DNA of 64,000 nucleotides from Deltaproteobacteria bacterium. Its GTDB lineage: Bacteria > Myxococcota_A > UBA9160 > UBA4427. The notes beneath the pieces are model-generated. The model made no database searches. It was not told the origin of the DNA and saw only the letters and a list, made by a program, of their open reading frames with translations. The position numbers and the translations under genes are program-made. This document shows positions 17,448 to 27,200 of this stretch, piece after piece (position 1 is the stretch's first letter; each line of letters opens with the position of its first letter). The stretch lies in assembly GCA_002691205.1 (NCBI GenBank), contig NZHD01000028.1:1-64000 (forward strand), given 5' to 3'.

Positions 17448-19172
17448 ATGCGCGCAGTCTCTTCCCGTTGCTCTTTACCGTTCTTGCTCCTGCTGGCAGT
17501 GTCATTCATTCCCAGCCATGTTTGCGTCCAAGCTGCTGGTAAGCCGAATATCGTTTTGATCATGGCAGACGATATGGGGTACACGGACATCGGTTGTTAT
17601 GGCAGCGAAATCGAAACTCCTGTCTTGGATCGCTTGGCTGGCAATGGGCTCCGCTTTACCCAGTTCTACAACACGTCGCGGTGCTGTCCAACTCGCGCGT
17701 CTTTATTGACAGGGCTTTATTCGCATCAGGCGGGTATTGGTTTGATGACTGGCGATCGAGGCTACGAAGCGTATCGGGGAGACTTGAATCGCCGCTGCGT
17801 AACGCTGGCAGAGTCTTTGGGGCTCGCGGGTTACCAGAACTATATGTCGGGAAAATGGCACGTCACGCGACACACGGGGCCCAAGGCCGATCAGTCCAAT
17901 TGGCCATTGCAGAGAGGGTTTGATCGATTTTACGGAACCATTACCGGGGCAGGCAGTTTTTTTGATCCTGCCACTTTGTGTCGTGGCAATCAGTACATCA
18001 CACCCGTCAATGATCCCGACTATCAGCCCAAAAGTTTCTATTACACCGATGCGATCAGCGATAACGCGGCTAACTTCGTATCGGATCATTTGAAACAGCA
18101 GTCGGATGATCCATTCTTTCTTTACGTGGCGTACACCAGTGCTCACTGGCCAATGCACGCGCCCCAGAAAGAGATCGACAAGTACGAGGGTGTTTACGAC
18201 AACGGTTATGAACCCATTCGCGAGAAACGCTACAAAAAAGCCATTCATGAAGGTGTTATTGATCAACGTTGGTCGATGTCAGACGGAGCAGTCAGTTGGG
18301 AAGGCTTCAAACACAAAGAATGGGATATCCGTTGCATGGAAGTCTACGCTGCGATGGTTGATCGTATGGACCAAGGTATTGGCCGGATCATTAACGTATT
18401 GGAAGAAAATGGCGAATTGGAGAATACACTGGTCATCTATCTTCAAGACAATGGCGGCTGCGCAGAGGGGTACGGACGTGCGTCGAATGCTGATAAGAAA
18501 GAACGGTTTGATTATAAACCGTTCGGCCCTGACGACTTGCAAACCAAAATCTGGCCACCCATGCAGACACGTGACGGTCGATGGGTCAGAACTGGGCCGG
18601 AAACGATGCCAGGCGGTGAGGACACGTTTGTAGCCTATGGCCTCGGGTGGGCGAATGCTTCAAACACTCCCTTTCGAGGATATAAGCATGACGGTTATGA
18701 GGGAGGAATCAGTACCCCGTTCGTGGTTCACTGGCCTGCTGCGATCCCGCAGACTCACAGAGGGGGGTTGGTTCATGATCCGACTCATCTGATCGACGTC
18801 ATGCCAACTTTTTTGCAGGCCGCTCAAAGTGACTATCCTCGTGAGTTCGCAGGCCATCAGATTCAGCCCATGGAAGGCAAAAGCGTGATTCCTGCATTTT
18901 CTGGAGAGGTGATTCAGCGTGAGGCACCTGTTGGTTTCGAGCACCATGGAAACCTGGCACTGCGGGATGGCCGCTGGAAAATTGTCTCAGCTTATCGAAG
19001 AGATCAGCCTACCCGTTGGGAGTTGTTCGACATGGACGCGGATCGTACTGAGCTCAACGATCTTGCCGATACGCATCCAGATAAACTGAAAGAAATGGTT
19101 GGCAAATGGCAGGCGTGGGCGGATCGCGTTGGGGTGCAACCCTGGCCATTCCAGAACAAGCCGGCCAAATGA
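17448..19172 (+). CDS. Arylsulfatase-type sulfatase
   Basis: A 574-residue exported sulfatase of the alkaline-phosphatase superfamily, hydrolysing sulfate esters. A Sec signal peptide occupies about residues 1-30. The calcium-binding pair Asp41-Asp42 lies in M-A-D-D-M-G. The formylglycine signature C-x-P-x-R is C79-C80-P81-T82-R83, with Cys79 the residue converted by the maturation enzyme, and L-L-T-G follows. Further family marks are G-K-W-H near residue 137 and the D-N-G-G segment near residue 338. Length fits arylsulfatase A/B-like members. Planctomycetes carry many sulfatases for sulfated algal polysaccharides; the substrate here cannot be told, and no glycan-degradation cluster surrounds it. 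A small 12-bp direct duplication follows at 19182-19208. Confidence 0.95.
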   Translation: MRAVSSRCSLPFLLLLAVSFIPSHVCVQAAGKPNIVLIMADDMGYTDIGCYGSEIETPVLDRLAGNGLRFTQFYNTSRCCPTRASLLTGLYSHQAGIGLMTGDRGYEAYRGDLNRRCVTLAESLGLAGYQNYMSGKWHVTRHTGPKADQSNWPLQRGFDRFYGTITGAGSFFDPATLCRGNQYITPVNDPDYQPKSFYYTDAISDNAANFVSDHLKQQSDDPFFLYVAYTSAHWPMHAPQKEIDKYEGVYDNGYEPIREKRYKKAIHEGVIDQRWSMSDGAVSWEGFKHKEWDIRCMEVYAAMVDRMDQGIGRIINVLEENGELENTLVIYLQDNGGCAEGYGRASNADKKERFDYKPFGPDDLQTKIWPPMQTRDGRWVRTGPETMPGGEDTFVAYGLGWANASNTPFRGYKHDGYEGGISTPFVVHWPAAIPQTHRGGLVHDPTHLIDVMPTFLQAAQSDYPREFAGHQIQPMEGKSVIPAFSGEVIQREAPVGFEHHGNLALRDGRWKIVSAYRRDQPTRWELFDMDADRTELNDLADTHPDKLKEMVGKWQAWADRVGVQPWPFQNKPAK

Positions 19173-19181
19173 ATCTGTAAC

Positions 19182-19208
19182 TGGCACGGTTATAAATGGC
19201 ACGGTTAT
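19182..19208. repeat. Short direct duplication after the sulfatase
   Basis: Two exact copies of TGGCACGGTTAT (19182-19193 and 19197-19208) are separated by AAA, starting 10 bp after the sulfatase stop. It resembles the other short downstream repeats in this window but has only two copies. Confidence 0.8.
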
Positions 19209-19378
19209 CCCCGTTGGCCACGAAATTTCTGCATGCAGATTGAGGGATTTACCCTCGCTGGGGGGTTTCCAGTCGTAGTGCTGTCGCAGTTCTCTTCGAA
19301 CGCAGGTAAAATCCCATCATGAAAACGAAGTCTAGACACTGCTCTTTGCCGGGCATCCGAAAACACCAACGGTGATCC

Positions 19379-20269
19379 ATGTTTCAGCGATTTAGCACAG
19401 GGTATTCACTCGCCAAGCAGAGCTGGGGAGTACTCAAGGCAGAGAAGCAACTAATCGTGTTTCCAGTCTTGAGTGGTATTTGCTGCCTCATGGTGATGGC
19501 AAGTTTTGCAATTCCTCTGTTTGTGGCAGGTGGAGGAGCGGAGTTGGCAGCCGACGTCGAGCAAGACGCGAACGGTGGTGGAGATGATTCAATGCAGAGC
19601 GTGTTGTATCTCGCGGTGCTGTTTTTGTTTTACTTTGTGAACTACTTCGTTGTCGTGTTTTTTAATAGCGCTCTGATTGCCTGCGCGATCAAACGCTTTT
19701 ACGGTGGAAAACCAACGATTGGGGAAGGTCTCAAGGCGTCGATGAATCGCTTGCCTCAGATCGCCGGTTGGGCGTTAGTCAGTGCTTCTGTCGGACTGAT
19801 TTTGCGCGTGATTGAAAGTCGCAGTGAAAAAGTTGGGGCAATTGTTTCCAGTCTGCTCGGAATGGCTTGGGCCGCGTTGACCTACTTTGTTGTTCCTGTT
19901 CTGGTTGTTGAAAAAGTGGGGCCGATTAAAGCCATTAAGCGTTCGGGCGTAATTCTTAAAGAGTCTTGGGGAGAATCGATGGGAGCACATTTTGGAATAG
20001 GCTTCATTATCTTCCTCTTCGCTTTGCCAGGCATAGGTCTGATCATGGGTGGGATCGCGGTACTTGGGGCAGTGCCAGCCCTCGGGGTTGCGTTGATTGT
20101 GATTGGGCTAATTGCTTTGTTGGTCGTGTCGTTAATCTCGAGTGCGGTATCGGCGATTTCGCAGGCTGCGGTTTATTTGTACGGCGCCAACGGTGATACT
20201 CCCGATGGATTCGAAACAGAAAGTCTTGGTGCTGCGTTTGCCCCACGCTCAAGACGCGGCCTGATCTAG
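19379..20269 (+). CDS. DUF6159-like polytopic membrane protein
   Basis: A 296-residue integral membrane protein resembling DUF6159. It has the N-terminal S-W-x-V-L-K-x-E-K-x-L-x-x-F-P motif (from residue 16) and about six hydrophobic helices: near 30-52, 80-102, 125-145, 160-180, 205-225 and 228-255. A short polar loop rich in Asp and Gly sits between the first two. A G-V-I-L-K-E-S-W-G segment near residue 190 is another family mark. No function is established for the family. The ATG at 19379 is the only good start. It is convergent with the sugar-isomerase-like gene, 89 bp apart. Confidence 0.85.
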   Translation: MFQRFSTGYSLAKQSWGVLKAEKQLIVFPVLSGICCLMVMASFAIPLFVAGGGAELAADVEQDANGGGDDSMQSVLYLAVLFLFYFVNYFVVVFFNSALIACAIKRFYGGKPTIGEGLKASMNRLPQIAGWALVSASVGLILRVIESRSEKVGAIVSSLLGMAWAALTYFVVPVLVVEKVGPIKAIKRSGVILKESWGESMGAHFGIGFIIFLFALPGIGLIMGGIAVLGAVPALGVALIVIGLIALLVVSLISSAVSAISQAAVYLYGANGDTPDGFETESLGAAFAPRSRRGLI

Positions 20270-20358
20270 TAGATATGTGACAGCGTCTTGAATCCGTTGA
20301 GAATAATGACGCCGGAGATCAGTCGTTGCGGGTGTCCCTGAAAGTAAATTGGACAGCT

Positions 20359-21333
20359 CTATCTGAGCTGAGAAGAGCTTGTGGTGCCCATAGCAGAGGA
20401 AAGAACTTCGTAGCTGTTTCGCAGGGCGACGGTTGGTTCATAGCCGGGGCGTTTCCAAACATGAGAGCTGACCTCAACACAGAGCGAACCGGAAAAATTT
20501 CCCTCTCGCAATAGTTTGCAAAGCAGTTGGTAGTCGATGCTGCCGGCTGCACCTGGTAGCAAAAAATGCACTCGCCCCTCTTTTTTTATCGCATCTTTTA
20601 CGGCGCCGCCCGCCATGATGGGAAGGGATTGTTGGAGACTCTGTTTCAGGGGGATATCCCGAAATATGAAGTGGCTGTAGTCGTACCACATTCGTAACAT
20701 TTTCGTTTGATCAAGTTGTGAGATCAGCCATGCCGCCTCAGATGGCCGCGACATCGCGTGCCCGCGATGTGGCTTTACAGCAACCACAACACCTTGCTCG
20801 TCGGCGATGGCGACCCAATCGGCGATCCGGTCCAGACATTGTTGCTTGGAATCAACCCAATCTTTCCCGCCAAGGACGGTCTGTATCACGGGAGGGGCAT
20901 CTGGAGAAAGTTCGCGGGCCAAGATGCAATCTTGTTTCAAACGACGAGTATCCCGCCTGTGTTGCTCGAGGGAACTCAGGGGTTGCAGATGGGACATCAA
21001 CGAACTGACGACCATCCCTCGATCTTTCAAACGACTTCGCGCTTCTTTACGCTGGGCGGGTGAGAGTTTCTCGGTAGTGGTTCGTGAGGTTGACGCAACG
21101 TTGATTTCAATACCATCGTACCCATGCTTGGAAATTGCATCGATCGCTTGATTCAACGAGTGGTTCGGTAAGCCATAAGTACTGAAGGTCAGTGGAATCG
21201 CTTTGGCTTTGGGCGGCCTCGCGGAAGCGGAGTTACCAATTGGACTCAGGGTCGCATATTGTGAACTGCAAGTGCCGGTCAGCAAGCCAATGCCGGCGAT
21301 CATTGTCCGTCGTGACAATTTAGGAGGTTGCAT
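20359..21333 (-). CDS. Exported sugar phosphate isomerase/epimerase-like TIM-barrel protein
   Basis: A 324-residue protein of the xylose-isomerase-like TIM-barrel family (AP_endonuc_2/sugar isomerase-epimerase). A twin-arginine-like leader (S-R-R-T-M-I-A-G-I-G-L-L-T-G) at residues 8-21 indicates export; planctomycetes have many Tat-exported members. Barrel marks are G-Y-D-G-I-E-I near residue 71, a V-V-A-V-K-P-H-R-G-H strand near residue 204 where a catalytic/metal Glu often sits (here Lys-Pro), W-Y-D-Y-S-H-F near residue 237, and L-C-V-E-V-S-S-H-V near residue 296. The substrate is unknown, and some metal ligands may be altered. It is convergent with the DUF6159 gene and has about 295 bp of gene-free sequence upstream. 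Confidence 0.85.
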   Translation of the reverse strand: MQPPKLSRRTMIAGIGLLTGTCSSQYATLSPIGNSASARPPKAKAIPLTFSTYGLPNHSLNQAIDAISKHGYDGIEINVASTSRTTTEKLSPAQRKEARSRLKDRGMVVSSLMSHLQPLSSLEQHRRDTRRLKQDCILARELSPDAPPVIQTVLGGKDWVDSKQQCLDRIADWVAIADEQGVVVAVKPHRGHAMSRPSEAAWLISQLDQTKMLRMWYDYSHFIFRDIPLKQSLQQSLPIMAGGAVKDAIKKEGRVHFLLPGAAGSIDYQLLCKLLREGNFSGSLCVEVSSHVWKRPGYEPTVALRNSYEVLSSAMGTTSSSQLR

Positions 21334-21627
21334 TTGGAGCCAGGCGAAATGAGGTGGCTAATGGTTTGCGGAAATGAGCAGCTGGACACTTCATAGCTTA
21401 TCGCACTCGATGGCTTCCGTGTGTTGTGAACAATTTTGTAGAGTGCGTCTGAGATATGCGCAGTGATCGAAGGGATCGTACTGGCGAGTTGTCTCTGTTG
21501 GGGCAACTGCTCACCAACATAGACCGATCCACTGAAGTTTTGCTGGGATCGTGTCGAATGACGGGTGATTATCATTTTTGCGTTGCTAGGGCAGTAACTC
21601 ATCGGTTTTCAGAAAGGCGTCCTACTA

Positions 21628-22026
21628 TTGACTCCAATGCGAGATTACTGCATGGGCACGAATCCAGATCGGTATAGTGAAATTCGGAATCATGACTCTG
21701 CTGATGGTCTGCATCGGTATGATTTGCAAGATCGTTATCTAAAATTGGTGCGGCATTCGCTTCCTGCCATCGCTCGACTGAAAGGCTGGGGGTTGAAAGA
21801 GGATCACTGCTTCATGCGTGTGATTCTTGACCAACTGTTTCAAGATTGTTGGTATAACCATCTTGATCGACGACTTGCAGCGTATAAACAACTCAACAAT
21901 GATCAGCTTCGTCGTGCCATTGCCCTTGGCACCGTGATTGAAAACGGAGATGAGAACGCGTTGGCAAGGTGGGACCGTGAAAGTCTGCTTTGGCGTCGGA
22001 AAGCTTGCATCCGTGCAGCCGATTAG
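21628..22026 (+). CDS. Small conserved-looking cytosolic protein of unknown function
   Basis: A 132-residue, mostly helical, charged protein I do not recognise. It has no signal peptide or membrane segment. The centre (L-P-A-I-A-R-L-K-G-W-G-L-K-E-D-H-C-F-M-R-V-I-L-D in pieces) and the end (R-W-D-R-E-S-L-L-W-R-R-K) are Trp- and Arg-rich, suggesting a small compact helical domain. The listed start is the TTG at 21628, ten bases after A-A-A-G-G; in-frame ATGs at 21637 and 21652 are alternatives. It is followed 106 bp later on the same strand by the PNPOx-like gene. Confidence 0.6.
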   Translation: MTPMRDYCMGTNPDRYSEIRNHDSADGLHRYDLQDRYLKLVRHSLPAIARLKGWGLKEDHCFMRVILDQLFQDCWYNHLDRRLAAYKQLNNDQLRRAIALGTVIENGDENALARWDRESLLWRRKACIRAAD

Positions 22027-22132
22027 GATGAATGTTTGGCTTTTAGAGAGAACGCCTTTTAGTGACGGGCTGTGTTGAATAATGTCAGATCGGCAACGAA
22101 ACTCGTCTAGATACATTTCGGAGTAAAAAGGA

Positions 22133-22771
22133 ATGGAGTTGCAGGCAGCGTTTGATCTTTTGCTTTCATCGGAAAAACCTCTCGATGAGATGGACACGGT
22201 TATTTGGCAGAGTCTTACTGCCGGTGCGAGTGGTAATCAACATCCCTGGACGATTGGATGTTTAATGACATTCCAAAAGACGGGTGAACAAGTTAGCTAC
22301 CCGAGCGGTCGGACGGTCGTGCTCCGCCGATGCGATGCAGCGTCACGTACCCTCGACTTTCACACGGATGTTCGCTCGGCCAAGGTGAAGGAAATGGAAA
22401 TGAACGCGGGCGCCGTTTGTTGGTTGTTTTATGAACCTTCAACTAAAATCCAATTGCGTGCGCAGGGATTTGCAACTGTTGTAAATGACAAACGGGCGGA
22501 CGCCGCTTGGGAGGCTGTCAGTTTGCAGGGTCGTTCCGGGTATCTGTCGATGGATCCTCCGGGTCAGCGGAGCTTGAGTCAACAGCCCCCAAGTACTGCG
22601 GATCGTTTCGTAAAGCAGTTAGAGTCCGAGAGAGGACGAGAGAACTTTCGTTTGGTTCGGACGGAGGTCCAGTCGCTGGACTGGCTCTACCTGCGTCGGG
22701 GAGGGCATGTTCGTGCGTCCATCACTTATGATCAAAAAGGTAGCAGCGAGGTTTCTTGGCTGGTTCCCTGA
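22133..22771 (+). CDS. Pyridoxamine 5'-phosphate oxidase-like FMN protein
   Basis: A 212-residue flavoprotein of the split-barrel PNPOx superfamily, closest in look to the Alr4036-type FMN-binding subgroup. Marks are V-V-L-R-R-C-D (near 63), the H-T-D-V-R-S-A-K (near 77) FMN-phosphate contact, V-C-W-L-F-Y-E (near 95), and the C-terminal W-L-Y-L-R-R-G-G-H-V-R-A-S motif typical of the family. Members bind FMN and reduce or oxidise small substrates; a genuine role in vitamin B6 salvage is not implied. The ATG at 22133 is preceded by C-G-G-A-G-T. It sits between a small unknown gene and a DCC protein, all on the plus strand. Confidence 0.87.
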   Translation: MELQAAFDLLLSSEKPLDEMDTVIWQSLTAGASGNQHPWTIGCLMTFQKTGEQVSYPSGRTVVLRRCDAASRTLDFHTDVRSAKVKEMEMNAGAVCWLFYEPSTKIQLRAQGFATVVNDKRADAAWEAVSLQGRSGYLSMDPPGQRSLSQQPPSTADRFVKQLESERGRENFRLVRTEVQSLDWLYLRRGGHVRASITYDQKGSSEVSWLVP

Positions 22772-23076
22772 TAGGAAACGGTAGGCCTCGGAGCTCTTTA
22801 TCTGATTTTCTCGAGCCTGCTGTTCCGAGGGTTGTTGCGTAGGAACTGCGAAGTCACTGCTGTGGATAGAAACTAGCCGCCTGGTTTTCAATATGGGGCT
22901 GCACTTGACCCCAATCCGATTTTGAGGCGGCCGGTTGTTTGTATGGGAGGGAATGGAAACTGGCGTGGCTCTTGCTTTTGGTGGGGGGTTGGACGCATTC
23001 CTACAATGTTGAAAAACGTGCCAAATCTACATTGAGCACGGCGGAACTTCGATTCCCTTTCAGAGCGAACGCGTTT
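22772..23076. other. Intergenic region, nothing distinctive seen
   Basis: About 305 bp between the PNPOx-like gene and the DCC gene. It likely includes the DCC promoter. An extended open frame runs into the DCC gene from 22939, but its sequence has no family similarity, so it was not taken as part of the gene. Confidence 0.5.
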
Positions 23077-23502
23077 ATGTCGAACCAATCCATGGAATGG
23101 CGGGTCGAAGTATTCTTCGATGGGGAATGTCCGCTATGCATGCGGGAAATACGGATGTTGCGGTGGATGGACAGGCGACAACGCATCCGTTTCACAGATA
23201 TCAGTACTGATGAATTTTCACCGGAGCAGTTCGAGAAGAGCATGCAGGATTTCATGGATGAAATCCATGGACGCTTGCCTGATGGTCGGTGGATCAAGGG
23301 CGTCGAGGTATTCCGTCGCCTTTACGCTGCGGTCGGGTTCGGGCCTTTCGTCCTGTTAACTAGGTTGCCTGGAGTCTCTTTTGGGCTTGATGCAGGGTAC
23401 CGGGTATTCGCAAAAAATCGCTTGCGTCTCACTGGTCGATGCAATACTGCTTCCTGCGGAATTCGGCGGACTTCAGCAGAGGCATCTCAAGCGGTAAAAT
23501 AG
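23077..23502 (+). CDS. DCC-family (DUF393) putative thiol-disulfide oxidoreductase
   Basis: A 141-residue DUF393 protein. The signature D-G-E-C-P-L-C (residues 15-21, Cys18 and Cys21) follows a first beta strand, F-F. Downstream marks are R-I-R-F-T-D-I near residue 38 and G-x-x-V-F-R-x-L-Y-A-A-V-G near residue 82. The family has a thioredoxin-like fold with a conserved DxxCxxC; a thiol-disulfide role is proposed but not established. The start at the ATG at 23077 puts the motif near the N-terminus as in relatives; the ATG at 23092 is also possible. It is followed by a gene-free stretch of over 700 bp. Confidence 0.88.
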   Translation: MSNQSMEWRVEVFFDGECPLCMREIRMLRWMDRRQRIRFTDISTDEFSPEQFEKSMQDFMDEIHGRLPDGRWIKGVEVFRRLYAAVGFGPFVLLTRLPGVSFGLDAGYRVFAKNRLRLTGRCNTASCGIRRTSAEASQAVK

Positions 23503-24233
23503 ATGGTTCTCCCGGAAAAGATGACTTTCTCGCAAGTAAAGTAAGGCTGGGGACAGATCTTATCCGTTGAACTTAGGGTTCCTGTTCTGGAATTCGGTGC
23601 TGAAAATACCTGCGTTTACGGACAGATATCGCTCGTTAGATATCGTCTGGCCGGGTCTGCTGTGTATAAACAACACATTGCTTGCGCCGAAAAAGGGGTG
23701 TGATCCAAACGCACAATACCTGTCAGCAACGGCCGCGTCGTTTTTAGCGTCTCTGCTATTCAATATAGGAGTCAGGCGTGTAGCGGTTCATTTTGTCTTG
23801 CTAATTGGAGGATTGCCCAAGTTTTTGGACATCCTGTCTTGATTATTTCCCATGGTCAGAGTGCGGAGGCCACGAAATTAAGAACTATGAGTGAATTCTT
23901 ACCCGTGGTGATACGAGCTGCGGGTGGGGGAGAAGGGAGTTCCTCGCGCGAAAATTGCGTGGATTCGTGACGCGAGTTGCATTGGACCGATAGCAGCGTG
24001 GAATCTTGTGAGTTTGCAACGATAAAGCTGACATTTCAGATCGCGTTCGGTCTCAGGATTGCCTAATAAATGACGATCTACTTGATGCACATATGCGAGA
24101 AGGTGGTGCTTGACGATTAGAATAGAGATACGGAAAACTCCTATTTGGCCCATCAAGTTTGAGACTCCGTTGCGGGAGTAATTCTGTTTTTAGCGGAGCG
24201 GTTTCCAGATCCAGCGGATAAATAGTGCACCAC
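23503..24233. other. Gene-free stretch of about 730 bp
   Basis: No open frame here has a domain, signal peptide or convincing start. It presumably contains the promoter of the giant-protein cluster that begins at 24234. The sequence CTGGGGACAGATCTT near 23548 resembles motifs that accompany decayed planctomycete transposon or repeat elements, but I cannot confirm a mobile element. It marks the boundary between ordinary metabolic genes and the accessory block. Confidence 0.5.
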
Positions 24234-27200
24234 ATGTCCAAGCCACGTGCGTCCATAAAGTCTTGGCGTGATTCCGTCAGCAGTTCGTCAACGAAAAGGT
24301 GGCGACAGAACAGACGGCGCGTTTTGATTATCAGTACGTTGCTTCTGTTGATAGGAGGACTTTTTTACTTTCTACTTCCGCCTTTTTTTAAGCCGAGGAG
24401 CTACTTCTTTGTCGTTGGCACCGGAATCAATGAGAGCTTTCAAACTCCCTTCATACCGTTCGTAAAAGAAGATCACGCATCGTTTGATGAAATCCATGGC
24501 ATTGTAGTTCGTCAGCGCGCTGACGACTGGAAATCACGAGAGTCGGCAGCGAGCATGGTTGGTAACTTTGTCAGCCAAGGTGTGACTGACAAAGATACTT
24601 TGGTGCTTTATCTGACTGCTCATGGTGTTTCTGATGCAAATGGAAATGCCTTTTTATTGTGTGATGACTTCGAGTTGCAGCAAGAGGTAAAGACGCGGAT
24701 CCTCATTCGAGATTTATTAACGGAGTTCAGTCGGTGTGACGCTGCTGTCAAGGTGTTGATTTTGAACGCTGGAACCATAGATTACGATCCGCGAATCGGC
24801 GTATTTGTTAATGACTTTCCCGGATTACTCAAGCGGGAGGTTGAGAGAACAGAAGACCCCTCGCTTTGGGTTCTGTGCTCTCATCAATCTTGTCAGTATT
24901 CGCACGCAGCTCATGCAGTAAAACGATCGGTCTTTGGATTGTTCGTTACTGAGGGGTTGAAGGGCGCAGCAGACTTTGATCGAAATGGTTCTGTCGATGT
25001 TGGTGAACTTGCTGCTTTTTCCTCCTCATATGTAAGTAGCTGGGTCCAGCAGATGAGTGACGGCCAGGCGTATCAAGAACCACTTCTTTTTTCGGGCTCG
25101 CCAGGTCTCGCTCGAAACGAATTTCCTGTACTAGTCAATCTTGATTCGGCGGTTGCACCTTATGATTTTTCGATTGAAAAGTTGCTTTTGCCGTCAGCGG
25201 GGAGCGGTGAATCAAGGGAGGTGGGGACTGCATCGCAGGGGCTAACGAATTATCAACCCTTTTCCGGCGTGTTACGGCGTCGCGAGGCTAGGGCTGACTC
25301 GCTGGGACCAGCTGATACAGATGATTCTGTCGTAGCCGAATCGACTCGTGCAGCAAATGGCGATGCCGATGCGACACAAAGTAGTGCTATTGCCGCAGAC
25401 AATAACACAAGTTCTGGCGCAGCAAAAAAGTCAGGAGATGCGGTTGGTGGCCAGGCTAAGTCGGTGCCTCAACGTAGACGTGCGCAGAACTTATTGGCTG
25501 CAGCCTGGCGTGATAGAGATCTTTTAATGCAGTCACGAGATAAAGTAAATTCAGCAGACAGCCCGGTCGCAAATTGGCCGCATCTGTGGAAGGAGTATCA
25601 GGTTGAATTGGCAGATATTGGCAATAGATTGAGGGGTGGAGTTGGTGTTGATCCATCAACGATTTCAAGACTGTTGTCCGCCGGAGCAGCTGCTTCCAGC
25701 AAGCCGGGGGAAGCTTCGAAAAACCAGTTGCCCGATTTCTGGAAGCCGGTTGTTGTCCGCGAGCTTGCGAGTATCAAGAAAAAGCTTCCCACGCTCGGGC
25801 TTGCTAGACTTATTTTCGCGGAAAATGACGAAGCATTGGGGATCGATACCGCGGGGTTGCAGCTTGCTTTGAAGCAGAAGGACTCCAAGGAACTGATAGT
25901 GTGGCTATCAAGTGGAGTTCCGTCTTGGGCCGAGCATTACCGGGAATTCGTATTCCTGAAGAAACTTGTTGCGAATACTGAGCTTGATTGGGCCTTGGTG
26001 CAAAAAGGTGCTACCACTTGTTTATGCGGGGAAAGCGTCGCAGCGTTGGATTGTCTCGCCCCGGGGTGGGCACGTGCCAGACTCTTTCAGGCAGACGAGT
26101 GGCGATTCACTGCAGAGTCCCTGTTATTTAATCGAATCGGCCCGGATTGGAGGGGGCGAGTCGCACGTGGCTTGGAAGAGGCGACCGGAGCGTATCATGA
26201 CGCTGAAATGGAGTTTTTTGAAGTAAGACAAGCTCAGCGTCTTTGTGACCAGCTTATTTTGGAGACACCTTTCTGGATTCAAATGCAGCGGCGGACAGGG
26301 GGAATACAAAGCAATCTTGGGATGCACGAAACTTCGATTTTAGTTTCCGTGCTTAGACAGTTAAATCAAGTACTAGAGATTCTCGAAACCCCCGACAAGC
26401 CACAAATCAGCACACTGCGAAAAGCGAAAGCCGAACTATTGAGAGCATTGGCAAAGCTCGAGCGTGGGTTGAGCACACAGGTTCTTGATCAATTGGTGCA
26501 AACACGGGAGCAACGCTCCGGTTTGGCAAGTAAGTTTGAGTACTATTTACAAACGCCGTTATTGTCTTTTTCTGCTCGCGAATCACTTTTGGCAAAGGTT
26601 GGTGTTATTGCGAGGCGAGCTGCCGGTACTTTTGAATCACCAAGCGGTGAATTGGTCAGGGATTGGAATTGCACTCAGGAAACAGCGGTGAAACGAGGGC
26701 TGCGATCGAGAGGCTTAACGCGGAGTGCCGAGCTTGAATTGGAGTTCGCAAAACTGTTTTGCGTTACAGCCAACGATCCGGTAAAGTCGGAATGTAACAA
26801 GATGCTGGTGGAGATCGAACATTATTGTGATCTGCTTGAGAAGCAAACAGATCTCTGGTCAGAATCACTCGATGCTAAAATTCAGGGCAATGATCTCCTC
26901 ACGCATCGACGAACTGCTTTGAAGGCAAGCCGAGAAATCGGAGGTGTGGTATCTCGGCTTTACCAACTGTCGTTGGAGGCCTTGCAAAGTGATGCGTCGC
27001 AGCAGTCGCCAGATTTTCGGTTCCTGATTCGCTCGTTGCGTTTGTTGGATCCTCGTGATGCTTGGCGATTCGTGGATTTGGATGTCGACGAGATTTCTTT
27101 TGCGGCAAACTTAGCGTCGACAATGCAGTTGCAGGATAAGCGAGAAGACATTGCTTCCATTTATCTGGCGACTGACAAATCTTTTGTGCAGGCGGCGGGC

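Noticed and set aside
23540-23565. Possible transposon remnant around CTGGGGACAGATCTT
   Set aside because: Only a short motif is present, with no inverted repeats, target duplication or transposase fragment.
23567-24156. Several short open frames in the 23.5-24.2 kb gap
   Set aside because: All lack a ribosome site, domain or signal peptide, and the longest is about 90 codons.
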